Assembly (NCBI GenBank): GCA_950022655.1
Contig: OX465579.1
Coordinates: 20,373,088-20,437,087 of the forward strand
Source of the DNA: Alentia gelatinosa
Taxonomy: Eukaryota > Annelida > Polychaeta > Phyllodocida > Polynoidae
Length of the DNA stretch: 64,000 nt
Direction: 5' to 3'
The stretch's first letter is position 1; each line of letters opens with the position of its first letter. Positions 23,010 through 35,676 of this stretch are shown piece by piece. A program made the position numbers and the translations under genes. The notes under the pieces are model-generated. The model had not been told where the DNA came from, searched no databases, and saw nothing but the letters and a program-made list of their open reading frames with translations.

Positions 23010-23557
23010 ATATTACTCCCAATGCCCTACTATGGTGAAAAGATCCCTATCAGAGCAGCTCATCTGGGTTTCTTTTTAATGTAGGGTGATAGCGAACTGC
23101 AGAAGGGGTGGGAGTCCAATGTACGGCCCTGTCCCAAAATGGTGCTGTCAATTTCCGCTCGAGGAAAAAGCAGATATTCACAACTGTAATGATGGGAGCT
23201 GGAAGAAAAAAATCAACTCGCTCCGGGTGACGCGGAATTTCCCGTCATTCAATTTCCCGCATCCAGAAAACCCTTTCGGGGAGAGGAGGAAAAAGGGTTT
23301 GCCGGCCGACAGTGTTGGCTTATCAAATGACACATGGTGGCGAATAAGAGCTGGGAATTTGCGCGGGCCAGCGAGGGGGCCCCTGTTAATTACCATATTG
23401 ATTTAAGTTGCAGGTGTGTCAAGGGACAGCCATTACGTCACACATCGTGACGTGCCACGTCATCTGGACCGCGTCATGGTTTCTGTGACGACGACCTTCC
23501 GATAAGGGACGGTCATGCGAGCTTTCTATGCTCGTCCATGGAGACGTGGGCCTCATA
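23010..23557. other. Unique island
   Basis: A GAGCWGCTC site at 23053 is followed by unique sequence at 23080-23550 with several GTGACG/CGTCAC blocks near 23430-23490 (TACGTCACACATCGTGACG), a pattern like CRE half-sites. No coding signal. Confidence 0.4.
23053..23061. promoter_or_regulatory. GAGCWGCTC motif
   Basis: GAGCAGCTC followed by ATCTGG, between repeat I and a unique island starting near 23080. Confidence 0.35.
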
Positions 23558-23779
23558 TTAAGGCCCTGCATCACACACGCTCTGCTCCAAATTGTCTACG
23601 ATAGGCATTACGATGTACCTAAAATCTGATTACAATGAAGGCTAACTGGCTTACTGTCTAGTCTAGACGTTTGTGTAAGATAAGGAGGTTCCCAGTCATC
23701 TAGGAGTTTTGACATTATGCATTGTAGTACATCAGGAGGTCTTATAATTTCTATCGTAGTAGGTAGACGCTTGGCCTTA
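23558..23779 (+). mobile_element. Family A MITE, strongly diverged copy
   Basis: Left end TTAAGGCCCTGCATC, then scattered matches (TGTCTACGATAGGCATTACG), and right end ATCGTAGTAGGTAGACGCTT before GGCCTTAG. Length and order fit a decayed older copy. Confidence 0.5.
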
Positions 23780-23884
23780 GCAACTCAGATACATATGCCA
23801 TGAGTTTTGGTTACATGATAAACTCACGACCAATATCAAAGGGGTTTATGTAGTAAACTGAAATGAATGGTGTACTGTCAGTGG

Positions 23885-24060
23885 CTATGGATCAAGCGCG
23901 GTTCAGATTGTATCTCACCCTATCGCTGACTAATTCACTAACATTTGTGACATCATTTCCCATTGAGTTTTTTTAAAACAATATTCCACATGTGGGCGTT
24001 GAGTACGAGTTCCCAATGTTAAGTCTATGGAGAAACCATTCCAGAGGTGGGATCATTGAT
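23885..24060 (-). repeat. Dispersed repeat F, reverse copy
   Basis: TCAGTGGCTATGGATCAAG, CCCTATCGCTGACTAATTC and GGGCGTTGAGTACGAGTTCC are the reverse complement of blocks at 2020-2175, in the expected reversed order. Confidence 0.65.
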
Positions 24061-25177
24061 ACTATTTCCGACTATATAAAATGCATTTAATGCTTCTGGT
24101 CAGATACACTGAACTCCTATAAGGTGTTGAATAAGAGCTCAGGACCCATGCGTCGCACCTTACACCACCCATGTCTGTCTCCCTTTCTCTAGGGGTCCAT
24201 TTTCGGGCGTAATGTAAAGAAAACAAGATTTGGTCATGGTCGCAGATTGAATCGCGGGTTTGTTGGGCCTTGATTACGGTGCAGGCGGTATGCAGGGCCT
24301 GCAGTGCTGGGTGCGGTATGATGGTTTCAGCCCTCGGCCAACCCGCTAATGGCTTTCTTGATAGGCTGAGCGCTACCAATACCTGGGGGCCTCCCCAGCC
24401 ACCAGCCACCCAGCCACCCAGCCACCCTCACCCTGCAGCCCCCTCCCTCCCTCTCATCCCGTCGTCCTGCTTTCCACAGCTCTCCACAGGACCTCTCTTA
24501 GAACACACCCCCCCCCCTCTCGCCTCTCCTCCAGTAGCTACCCCATCCTCATTCACCCAAGGCATAGCACCGGCTCCTCTACCCATACCAACGCGCCACC
24601 CGACCTCCTACCAATGTCCCCACCCCTCCTCATCACCACACCGCCATCACCACCACTACACCACCACCGTCATCGCCAGAAGCACCACTCCAGCTGAGCG
24701 CCACTAGCGCCGCACAGCGGGACCTGTCACCACTAGCTTCCCAAACCAGGTTCCCCAAAATCCGAATCTCATTTGATGGCATCAGCAACTCCTGCGCTGC
24801 AGCCCGGCGGGCCGAGTAGAGAGAAAAAGGAGACGTTGGGGTAGGGTGGTAGTGGGGTGACGAACTACTACAAGAGAGGGGTGTATGTGGTAGGAGGCGG
24901 TGCGGATGGGAGGTGGAGGCATAGAAAAGGGGGTAAATGACAGGGGAGAAGAGGTGGGGTGATTTTGTATGTGGCAGTGCAGCCCCAGGCCACACCTCAC
25001 CCCCACACCTCCCATTTGAAGGGCGACCTCGCCCGGGCAAGGCAGATCTATATCCGTACTGGAATATCAACATGGTAATTTGACGGTCGCCCAGGACTCT
25101 CGCCACAAGGTCAATTGTGGGGTCTTTTTGCTGGCCTGGGGATATGTCCTTGACTAGATGGGATATCTGTATTACTT

Positions 25178-25180
<3 letters not shown>
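24061..25180. other. C-rich unique stretch
   Basis: 24390-24720 is C-rich with Pro/His/Ser frames, judged non-coding; 24780-25110 is G-rich in mirror fashion. No recognised gene or repeat. Confidence 0.4.

Positions 25181-25242
<62 letters not shown>
25181..25242. repeat. (TA)n microsatellite
   Basis: About 31 uninterrupted TA units. Confidence 0.95.
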
Positions 25243-25245
<3 letters not shown>

Positions 25246-28144
25246 GCATTCGGAAGATGAAGTAAACTCAGTCGAATAATTACTTGTTCTCTCGCTGAAG
25301 TATACCATGATGCTCTGGTAACGTCACACAGCATTTGTTCCGGACATTGGGTACACTGAGAAAATCTACAATTATATCCCCGGTGAATGATCTGCACGAC
25401 AAAGGTGTGACATTGATTTCAATATTCCCAAACAGATTGCATGCATCAGTAGGCGTGATACCATCGTCGGAATGATATAAGATTATTTTCCAATCCCATT
25501 GCTTGAGTTTCGTAATTCGGCAGTAACTGTCCCGCCAGCCCACACGCCACTGTATCACATTATCAAGCACTTTAAGGCTATGCTGCATCATATTTTCCTG
25601 GATTCCCTTATCCCTGAAGGCCTCCCGCTGTATCCTCTCTCGGCCGCCAGTATGTACTTTTCCATTAAGAAATGGAAAACCATTCAGCGTCTGAAACTGA
25701 ATTAAAAAAAGAAGAAAAACACCTCGCAAGAGACAGACCAGGATGCAGGAGACAGGTGGGTGGGGGGAGGATAGGGGAGGGAGAAGTGGAGACAAAAAGG
25801 TGGGCAAACTTATCCCTGAGAGTGTGTGTTGCCGAGGGACACGATGTGTGCTTGGGGCATTAGCTGAGGAGATTTCAGCCCGATCCTTGATCAAAGCGCA
25901 TGGGGCGGCACCGCCGGGATTAGTGCCACGAGCTCCGGTACGCCTCCCCCTCCTCAGCCCTTCTCCCGGCCCCGTCCCCTCCTCCTGGGCTGGGCCTCCT
26001 GGGGACTGGATGGAGGCTGTGGAGGGATCGGGACAGAGTAGGTATGGCCTGTGAGTGTCTGGGGTGGGTGGGGATGGACGGTTTCACCCGAGGTGACTAA
26101 CCCCTAACCTCTAGCCTCACCCACCCCATTTCTCCAGTGTGGAAGCCACCTGCCTGCTACCCCGTGGACGTAGGGATCGTACACCAACCCTCCACCCCCT
26201 CCCACCCTCCGCGGTCTGAATCTGCCCACTAGATTCTCGCGTCATACCTCTCCTTTTAGTCTCAGATGTGAGGTGTTTTATCACGGCTTATCATCCTCAC
26301 ATTAATATTGGATACTCATCTAATGCATAAACCGTACCATAACGCTCTACCTCAGGGACAAGAACCTTTTCATCGAATAAGGGGAAAAAACTACATTTAT
26401 ACTGCTGTTGTGTATTTATTTTATTTTCCACACCTTGACTCGTATTTGTCAAGACATCTTACAATCTCGGAAAGGGAGCATTTTCTTTGATGTCTGGTCC
26501 GTACTTAGAGAAGTAACTAAGACTAAGTCAGCATTCTACAAAGAGCAACACGATGGTCTGCTCATATGAATGGTCTCTGAGCTGCTTCTCTCTGTCGGGA
26601 TCTGTATGTGTCAGGGTCTTAGATAAGCTGGAGGAGGTAACGCCTACATGTGTTTGAGTGAATAGATTTGGTGATAGGTCACCAAGTAGTGAAGCCATCT
26701 GTCAACGTAATCAGTTGGAAATGACTCGTAATGTTAGTTTTATGGTGCGTTCCTCGGCTTTGATCTTCAAAGAAATTATATCTATCAAAGGCCATTCATT
26801 AATATATGCTACACTGGTTTTGAATCTGCTGAATATTTTGATATTCGATGGCTTTTGCCTCCAATGCATTACTGAAAAATATCACAGAGACTTATTTCTA
26901 TAAATATATTACCCGATCACAACTAAACCCCCAAAGCAAACGTTGAAAGCAGCCACGTTTGGTCTTGATTCGGGAAACTACATTCATTTGTCGTATCTAG
27001 AACTTGTGCATATTGGTTCTGGCAGGGCTGAGTCTGACTAAGTGACCTCAATATAAACGCGGTCAGTATAGGGCTGGGTGGACGGCGGGGGCTGCGGCAT
27101 ATCTGTCCAAGGTGGAGCGGGGGACCCGGTTGGACGCGGGACTCATAATGAGAAGGGCCCGGGGCATGGCGGGCATGCGAGATCCATCCTTATTGACACC
27201 TCACCACCCCGTCAGCACACACACGCCCACTCTCCTCCCAGATCTTTCATGGCACTTGCGCTTACTAATCTCTGCTCCAACCGAGTGGTTTCACACAGAC
27301 ACTATATTTCTGGTTCAAGAAATTGTAAAGTTCTGTCAAAAGATATGAAAGTCAAACAACTCATATATTATTAGTTAAGGAAAACTGAAAGTGAGCTTCA
27401 ACTCTTCTTCCTCAGCTCTAAACCATTGTATAGTTTGAAACAACAGTTAATTAGACAACCCTTTGAAAGGTGCACATGTGTCTGTTGACAAAACAAAACC
27501 CTGTAAAAGATGAAGTCCTTTACACTGCAGAAAGTTATCCAACATACTATTCCTAATTTGGCATCACAAATAACAGCAACGAGTGTTTAATACTTAACAT
27601 ATAACATGTGCATCTTTTTTTTGCAAGAAAGAACACAAAATACTCCGCAAAGTGTTATGAATTGAAAAAAAAGAGGAGAATTGGGCAGATTTTCTCCCAA
27701 AAGGCCGCAGGTTGGCACATAGATGCAAGCAGGGCAGGAAGCAAGGCTCAGAATCTATGCTTGGAGAGTGAGAAAGGCCGAGCATTGAGCAGGAGCGAGT
27801 CGTTAGCGCCAGGTGAGCAGCTCGCTGTGGGTGGCATATCAACACCGCTCACCGGGCCTCATCAAATATCCACGCGGTCACGCGGCCGGAACATCGCTCT
27901 CTGAAGGTGCATGTACACTACCCCGACCCTCCCGCGTACCACTGCATTGTTGTTTTACTGTTCAGTGCGGCCTTGCTATGCAAAGACTAGTTACTCGGTC
28001 AAACACCGGTGAATGTGGCCTAGCTCCTATGTCATTTCAATGCATTCACACTTAGAGTGTTTGCAGTTGGTGTGAGCGCAAGGCTGGTTTTTTTCCACAA
28101 GATATGAATGTTGGGACAAGGTAGGGTATTGTGACAACATGTCT
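25243..28144. other. Mixed intronic sequence with islands
   Basis: 25740-26240 and 27060-27260 are unique GC-rich patches; 26260-27000 and 27280-27700 are AT-rich with nothing recognised. The motif site at 27815 lies in another unique patch. The 204-residue minus frame at 25280-25894 has no domain I know. Confidence 0.4.
27815..27823. promoter_or_regulatory. GAGCWGCTC motif, extended form
   Basis: Reads GTGAGCAGCTCGC, the full extended palindrome. Confidence 0.4.
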
Positions 28145-28275
28145 TAAGAGTAATTCACACGGTAGGATTCATGTACCTCACAGGGTTTTAAATCCCATGA
28201 GATTCTGCTCCTTTGTTGGGGTAAATGTCGCCAACAGTTGCAGGGGAAAAACATGTCTCAGGGAAATGTATCCCT
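28145..28275. mobile_element. Family L fragment
   Basis: The block AATTCACACGGTAGGATTCA followed by TGTACCTCACAGGG matches the left end of the element at 16523. No matching right terminus was found, so this copy is truncated or decayed. Confidence 0.5.
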
Positions 28276-29537
28276 ACAGTTTAACCGAAGAAATTGTGTT
28301 CGAGTACAGAATCGATTCGGATTAGAGGTATACTATGGACAGGCCTACGGTGGTGATCGTATGTTGTCTAAGCCATACCTCAAGTATTAACGAGGTGATA
28401 TAACACGTTCATCACACCAAATTGGAGCTGGAATACCATAGAATACGTTACAGTAACTGTAATTTCTGAGATAATTTGATACTAAAGGATATGTTGCTAT
28501 GAAGTTGTTTGGCCAACCCAGCAGCGGTAACTATGAACCCAGCTTCACTTTAGGCAGAGCGGAAAATAGGTCTATCCAAAACCCCTCCTTCTGGGCCGCT
28601 GGGCGTTTTAATCCCCAGTGCTTTGATGTAGATCCCCACCCCCTAAACTATAAATCACCGACTCAGCGAGAGGAAATGACATGATAATGGTCGCGCTAAC
28701 CGCGCACATTTCCGCACCCTTGTGAAACCCCGCTAAGGCTGCGCCCAGTTGAAATCGGCCTTAAGTTCGGGGCAGGCGGCCCCCGCCTGTGAAAGCCACA
28801 CCATCCATCACCGCGGGGTTGTCATAGAGCAAATGCTAATCTTCAAGGAAACCAAATGGAAATTGGCGCAGCGGATCATCACTGCGTGTGACGGGCTGGC
28901 ACCCATAGATCACCGCCAGCCGCCTCGCCAGGCAGTTTACCCTGGCGGCCCTTCACACTCAACAGACAGATTTCACCCAGCCCTATCTTCTTTACCCGAA
29001 AAAAACAAATTAAAAAGTTCCCACCTCCCAAGACAAACAGAGACTCCTCAAAAAAGTACCCATTAAAGGATACTAACCTCCTCGCAATATACTTATATGT
29101 CTGAGAGAATATATATATATATACTTGTATTTAGCATCGCTGTGCGGATTACCAAAGAGATGTTTTTCTATGGCGCATGAGGTTAGGTCCTCTTACCCTT
29201 CCGCCAACAGAGAGGAACTTGCTGTTAGTTTTTTTTTTTAGGGGAGAGGCTTACTTAGCTAAGCCCAATTTGGGGCGGGTCCTGAAGAGCTTAAGTGTGC
29301 TGGAGGGGCTGTGTGGCCGGGCGTGAGTCAGTGGAGTAGAAAATGTCGTTATCCCCGGGTGGCCTCCTGTAGGGTGCTAATGGAGCACGGGGTAGGGCGG
29401 GCTGGGACCACCTACCCACCCGACTCTTGCACCAATTGCTCCCCCTCCCTTCTCTAAGGCTGGAGAGTGCTGGAGGATTGTGGACGTCACGTGCGCTGGT
29501 CAGGTGACCGCTAATCAGCAGGTGGGTCCTCATCTGC

Positions 29538-29538
29538 A

Positions 29539-29569
<31 letters not shown>

Positions 29570-29574
29570 ACACA
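29538..29574. repeat. Poly-C followed by (CA)n
   Basis: About 18 C then about nine CA units, at the end of a unique GC-rich island. Confidence 0.9.
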
Positions 29575-30346
29575 TTCCCCAGTCCAGTACCCAACCCTTC
29601 CCATTTCACGTCCACCTCCAAGCACCACCCTCTCACTTAAGTGCTGATTCCACCAGACTAAGATTTCATCGGAAGGTTTCTGGTCTCTTCGGAATATATT
29701 GAAAAATATCGTATATTATTTGTACATGGTAAATGTACTCGTGCTATAAATCGCATCAGTGCCCAAAACTATCAGAACAAGAATTGAGCGCTTCTCCCGC
29801 CAGCTATGCTTACACGATTTTTTTACCATCCCGCCCACTCTCTACTTTGGCAGGTTTCGGCATAGATCAGTCTTTTGCTGGAAGCCATGCTTCAGTGTTT
29901 CTACTTCGCCAGACCATCTCAGTCTTACTCCAAGAGTAGTCTTCCTCCAGACTCTCCTCCTGGGCATTTCCTCCAGTGTACACCAATTTAGTCATTGCTG
30001 TCCGTCCCACACCCTTCCCTACTTACACCAAATCCACGGCTGTGGCTATCATCCCCGGGAAAGCCAGCCTCCTACGCCGGTTGACCGGACAGGTACATGG
30101 CCGGGTAGGAGGTCTCCTACGAGGTAGTTGTCTTCTACAGGCACCTTGCTTCCGATCCCACCCCACCCCCGTACCTTACAATGACCCCACAGAGCACCAG
30201 AAGCCCCATGACGGTCCTCCTGGGTTAAGTAAGCGGCCACTGATACTCGTCCGGACTAATTTGACACGACCACTCCTCTCTTCTGAAAGCTTCCCACTCC
30301 ATCCAGGCACGCCGAGAAAACTCCGGGAGTCAGGTACGGGCTTCGT

Positions 30347-30355
30347 GAGCTGCTC
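30347..30355. promoter_or_regulatory. GAGCWGCTC motif, extended form with GTAC
   Basis: Reads GTGAGCTGCTCGGTACC; the GTAC after the palindrome recurs at 46753. Confidence 0.4.
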
Positions 30356-31736
30356 GGTACCCCGTCCTTACCTCCCCAGCCCCCGTCGGCAGGTCTGTAC
30401 GTGACACCACAACGGAGATGTGACCTTGTAGTCAGTCAGCACTATCACTGTAGTACAAGAAAAGCTACTGAAATTGCGCTGCGACTGAACTTTCGTCTCC
30501 TAGTAGTAGTAAAGGGAAAGTGCACCTTCCAGCAGGCTCAATGATTAAGTAGTACATGGAAATGGGAACTGGGAACAGGTATTATCAAAGTTGCCAAACC
30601 GTCAAAAATACCCTATGACCTTTTTATTATCATGCCTCATTGGAACGACTAACTATTCTAATATGAATGTTAAGAATGTATCATAAATAAACCAATGGCT
30701 TTGATGGTACCATTTGAGAATTAATTGTGATTTCATTTAACTGTCTCAGTGTGGCAGGTTCTGCTGGGGACGAGTCTTAAATTTCCAATCAGTGGTAATT
30801 TAAGGACGCGGGGACTTGTAATGTCTCGGCAACCTTCTACCGCGAGCCATATGCAATAACGCCACCAGAGCAGATTGGAACCGGGGCTTTGCACTGCCAA
30901 GACAATTACTGACGGAGGTATTTCAGTTTTCAGCCTGAAATCCAATGTATGCAGTTTTACCGCACAGTTGCCTAATGAGGCGGTCTGGCGTGACACTACT
31001 CTAGCTTCTACCCCCCACCCACTCCCACCCTCCGACCAACCCCTTCTCCTCCCTGTATGGCTTTGCAGGTAGAAACTCTACAAGAAACAATCCTTGTCAG
31101 TGCGCCAAGCTGAGGCGGCAGCGTGAGCGTATCCGCAGGCCTCCTGCTTGGAGAGTGAAGGCAGGGTGGGGGGTGGCTCCCTCCGATGACAGTAGTGCAA
31201 GAAAGCCGACAGCAGCGATTCCAGTTTGATTGAGCCAATTCCGCTAAAGACAAATGGAAGTTGTCCTCAGGGAGGCTGCAGCATTTGGAAACCTGGTTGG
31301 CGGGTGGCCGAAGGGTGTCGGCAGGGGGTATGAAGGGAGGGGCTGTGGGTGGGGCGATAGGGTGTTGGTGAGGTAAGTTTGTCTATGCCACAGAATCCAC
31401 TCTTTCCTTGTGGGGATAGCGCCGGCCGGGTTGATGTGTATTATTGAGAGGGCCTGGCCTGCTCTGCTGATCCATGAAGGTGGGGTCCCTGGAGCACACC
31501 CAAGGGGGTTGGCGAGGTGGAGATGGGGGTAGCGGGTGTCTGAGTATTATAGGCCGTGCTCAGCTTAGTGCAACGAGCAAATATCTTACCCGTTATCAAA
31601 CAAGGAACACAGCTTCTAATACAATGGTCATCAGTTTAAAAATCCATCGGAAGAAATGTAAATTTCCTCAGGTGAAATGGGAATTAATAATAGTTTTAGA
31701 ATATATTTCCCGGTGCCTTCTTCTCAATTATATCTA

Positions 31737-32394
31737 CAGTAGAATCCCGTGTAAAGGGAAACCCTCCGTTCCGAGTGTCCCTTCATGCAGGGTGACTCTT
31801 TACATCGGCGAAATCAAACATTTCATAGGGTGAACTGTATAAAACTAGGGGCACTCCTTACACAGGGTGTCATCTTACAAAAGCTGGGTGATCCTGGGTA
31901 AAATCAAACATCCAATTGAGCAAATCACTCCGAGAAATGGTTTCCCTAACTCCATTTTCAAAAGGTGTCTCTTTAAGTGGAGTTATTACTTACCGGGGGT
32001 TAAGTCAAACATTTAATCGAGGGAACGGTTCCAAGTTGTCCCATCAATCTAATAAAGGGAGCCATTCCAAACAAAGGCACCCCCTTACATAGGGTGACCC
32101 CTTACATGGGGTAAAATAAAACATCTAATAAGGAGAGCCGTTCTGAACAAAGGTGCCCAGTTACACAAGGTGTCCAATTACAAAGGTTTAAATGAACATA
32201 AACCTTCTAAGATACAGTATGTTGCTTACACAGGGTGTCCCCTAAGATGAGGTGTCCACTAGAACAGGGTGTCCACTAACATAGAATGTCCACTAACACG
32301 GCGTGTCTACTAAAACGGTTGTCCTCTAACACGGTGTGTCCACTAACATGGGGTGGCCTCTTAAACGGACTGTCCCTTAAACGGGGTTGTACTG
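31737..32394. mobile_element. pogo/Tigger-like element with internal expansion
   Basis: TA-CAGTAGAATCCCGTGTAAAG at the left and CTTAAACGGGGTTGTACTG-TA at the right give clear inverted ends with TA on both sides. The 658 bp interior is a degenerate array of GGTGTCCACTAACA-like and CCCTTACATGGGGT-like blocks, an expanded form of the element at 5383. It has no coding capacity. Confidence 0.75.
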
Positions 32395-33767
32395 TACTCT
32401 ATCACATCCTGCACAAGCTGCAGACACTGCCCGCCAACTGCAGAGCAGCTCGCAAAGGGCCTATGGCGCTTGCAACCTTTTGACGGTCACCCAAAGTTGG
32501 CCCTGAGGCGGGGACACGAGGTTTGGGGTGTTAGGAGTTGGTTGGGGGTGGATGCTCTTCCCTTTTGCTACACAGAGAAGGGACGTGGCGCTGACAGGGG
32601 GGCTGTGGTCCTGATGCCCTGCCAGTGGCACAGCTCTACGCTTGATTCGCGGCGACACCGGCAGAAATCAGATTTGGCCGGGTGCATGGGCTGTCAGCGC
32701 CGGCTGTGAGGCTTGGGCCGGCCCGGATTAAAACCTGATGGGCCCCAGACCCATATCGAGCCGAGCCAGCGCCCGCTTGGCCACTTAAAAAGGCTTGTTA
32801 CATTACTCCCCCAGCCCACAATCCCACTCCATCCCCCAGCCGCTCCTGCCGACCACTCTGCATCCTCCCCGCCTCCCTTTCACCACCACGACACCTCCGC
32901 ACCTTCACGCTCCAGACGTTTTCCTGCATCACACTCTCCCAGCACAACTCTAGCCATCCAGTAAAACTAAAAGTGAATGTTTAATTCAAAGTGATTGACC
33001 TCCAAACAGGGCTTATAAGTATATGTTCGTCTAGGCAATTTGTTTCGAACATACGACAAAAGCTTTCAATTCTGATAGCTTCTAATGTTTTAGAAGGGTC
33101 CCTGCCACAACGCCCTACTAATAGTCAGATATAGGATATTTGATATGCAGACAAGGATTTCTGCTATATTTTTGTAATGATTCGGGCACTTATATTTCTC
33201 CTAAATGTAATTATCCATATGATATTCTGATGGCCTATGTAATTCGACTTGAAGTGACAAATATCGAAGGGTAACGTTTTGAACGTTTTTCCAGGTATCT
33301 TCCGGTAGCTTCTACATGAAACCTAATAGTAATATGATATGCATGTGGGATGCTGTATCCATAACCTTTATCCATCCTCATAAAAGCGCGCTACCATAGG
33401 ACTAATAACTGTTTACTAATATGATACTAATAATACGAATCATGGACAACCCACGGGGACTGAATTAACTGGATTCCTCTTTGAAGAGGATGTGGACGGT
33501 ATGGGTGGGGGGGGGAGTCGCTGGAGGAGTCGTCCCATAGTTTGATGGAGACCTCGCCCCGTTTTGGAAAGGCCACAGAGTGATTTTTTCTTACACCAAG
33601 AATATGTATTTACTCGAGCGGGCACTATGAGTATCTTCTTCTAAATGATGTAGCATCAGATGACACAAATAGATTGCATATGATGTACATGTGAGAACTT
33701 GGTATACACTAGAAACCTCAAATATGCAGATGCATAGTAATTTTGATGCGATGTAGGGAAAAATCCA
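32395..33767. other. Unique island then AT-rich sequence
   Basis: 32400-32800 is unique and GC-rich, with the motif at 32443; 32800-32960 is C-rich; 32970-33760 is AT-rich with nothing recognised. Confidence 0.4.
32443..32451. promoter_or_regulatory. GAGCWGCTC motif
   Basis: Reads AGAGCAGCTCGC, about 50 bp after the pogo-like element and at the start of a unique island. Confidence 0.35.
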
Positions 33768-33830
33768 AACGGGACGAGTTCAGTTCGGGGCGATAGAATT
33801 CTAGGTCGACTTCGTTTCGGGGCGAGTTCC
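33768..33830. repeat. TTTCGGGGCGAGTTC-type repeat fragment
   Basis: CAGTTCGGGGCGATAG and TTCGTTTCGGGGCGAGTTCC; related blocks at 4287-4305 (TTCGTTTCGGGGCGTGATC) and 49440-49525. It directly precedes the 43 bp minisatellite. Confidence 0.4.
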
Positions 33831-33847
33831 CCAGTGTCTCGCGAGAA

Positions 33848-34497
33848 AGGAGGGGTTGTGGGAATGGTCGGAGGTAGGAGGGGGTTAGAGAGGAGGGGTA
33901 GTGGGAATGGTCGGAGGTAGGAGGGGGTTAGAGAGGAGGGGTAGTGGGAATGGTCGGAGGTAGGAGGGGGTTAGAGAGGAGGGGTGGTGGGAATGGTCGG
34001 AGGTAGGAGGGGGTTAGAGAGGAGGGGTGGTGGGAATGGTCGGAGGTACGAGGGGGATAGAGAGGAGGGGTGGTGGGAATGGTCGGGGGTAGGAGGGGGT
34101 TAGAGAGGAGGGGTGGTGGGAATGGTCGGAGGTAGGAGGGGGTTAGAGAGGAGGGGAAGTGGGAATGGTCGGAGGTAGGAGGGGGTTAGAGAGGAGGGGT
34201 GGTGGGAATGGTCGGAGGTAGGAGGGGGTTAGAGAGGAGGGGTGGTGGGAATGGTCGGAGGTAGGAGGAGGTTAGACAGGAGGGGTGGTGGGAATGGTCG
34301 GAGGTAGGACGGGGTTAGAGAGGAGGGGTTGTGGGAAGGGTCGGAGGTAGGAGGGGGTTAGAGATGAGGGGTAGTGGGAATGGTCGGAGGTAGGAGGGGG
34401 TTAGAGAGGAGGGTTGGTGGGAATGGTCGGAGGTAGGAGGGGGTTAGAGAGGAGGGGTAGTGGGAATGGTCGGAGGTAGGAGGGGGATAGAGAGGAG
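33848..34497. repeat. 43 bp purine-rich minisatellite, about 15 copies
   Basis: GTGGGAATGGTCGGAGGTAG followed by GAGGGGGTTAGAGAGGAGGG repeats every 43 bp, first at 33858 and 33901. Copies are very similar, so the array is young or homogenised. The + strand is almost pyrimidine-free and G-rich. Confidence 0.9.
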
Positions 34498-35177
34498 GGT
34501 GAGCCAGGGTGGAAAAGTCAGGGAGGCGGGCCAGGCCGAGACAGGAGACTGATAGCCCACTATAAACCAATATTAGACCTATAGATTTTTCACCTCTCTC
34601 AGTTTGCCGGGCCATCCCGCCGGCGGTACCGATGACATTCCCAACATCCTGCACTCGTCCGTCGCATATTTGCCTCATTCGGCAATATGCCTGCACAGGC
34701 AATTGATTGAGGATGAATGCTTCGACTCGGGGTGATGACAGAGAGGGAGCTGGGCGAACGTGCCTTAAAAGGACAGTGGGGCAAGTGGGGGGGGGGGGGT
34801 GGATAGTGTGTGTGTGAAGATGGCGACGTATTGACACACAGGTAATGGGCCACACCACGGTCCTCTGAGAACTACCCCATAACACGATGCCCTGCTCTTC
34901 TGTTAATAAAAGAAAAAAAGAGCACCCTCGGATCTCTCCGTCATACAAGGATACTGCAAGGAGAGTGTGAGGCAGTAAGTAGTAGAGTGAGGTCATCAGG
35001 TAGTTTGTGTTAGGCTTGTAAAGCATAATAAACTAATTTATGTCAGACTTGAGAAGAGAATACACCTGTTAGTATGAAAATGATTAACAGAGAGGTTGGG
35101 ATTTTGTTTTTAAACATTGACGTAGTTTATAAACTTTTATAACCCATCATATACAAAGTCCCCATTGAGAATGTATG

Positions 35178-35328
35178 GGGACTCACCTTAAGGGACACCC
35201 CATGTATGGGGTCACTTTTGCTTCAAAGATTCCCTCTGTCAATTGTTTGATTTCACCTCAGGGGACACCCCACTTAAGGGTACATTTTACTCAGAACGGG
35301 AGGTGTCCCTTTACTAGGAGATCTACTG
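35178..35328. mobile_element. pogo/Tigger-like element, right-hand fragment
   Basis: Repeated TTAAGGGACACCCCATGTAT-like blocks end in AGGTGTCCCTTTACTAGGAG and TCTACTG-TA, matching the right side of the element at 31737. The left terminus is missing. Confidence 0.6.
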
Positions 35329-35676
35329 TACATATATACGCTGCAGAAAGATAAATGATGCAGTTCAGACTTAGGATCCATATGGTGGGAAACACAGACA
35401 TGGTGAGAAATTACTGCAGGAGCTCCCCTCAGACACGCCGACACACTCTCACGCCCTCCCATCCTCCCCCGCACACTCCATACCCTGTGCCCCTCCCATC
35501 CCACCCCCTACCCCGCCCACACCTCTTTGTCCGGTAGCTACCTAATTTCATGACCAGATTCGTCAGAAGAATGGGGGTCAGTTCGGACACCGGCCAGCTT
35601 CACTTGTCCTCAGCCGGTGACTGCTGTCTGCTTGCGTATCCTTTGTAGAATATATATGCACAATATTACAGGAACC

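Larger units (their letters stand above)
28276..31736. other. Mixed intronic sequence with islands
   Basis: Unique patches at 28690-29060, 29220-29540, 30040-30420 (with the motif at 30347) and 31080-31500; the rest is AT-rich. No known domain in any frame. Confidence 0.4.

Noticed and set aside
28501..28540. KLFGQP reading at the start of a frame, reminiscent of the CELF RRM2 start KLFVGM
   Set aside because: Only three residues agree, the following residues do not fit an RRM, and no acceptor lies at the right phase.
33848..34497. Regularly spaced repeat that might suggest a CRISPR array
   Set aside because: Repeats are contiguous without unique spacers, and the DNA is eukaryotic.
34358..35026. 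Minus-strand frame of 222 residues
   Set aside because: The C-terminal part is the 43 bp minisatellite and the rest lacks any known domain.
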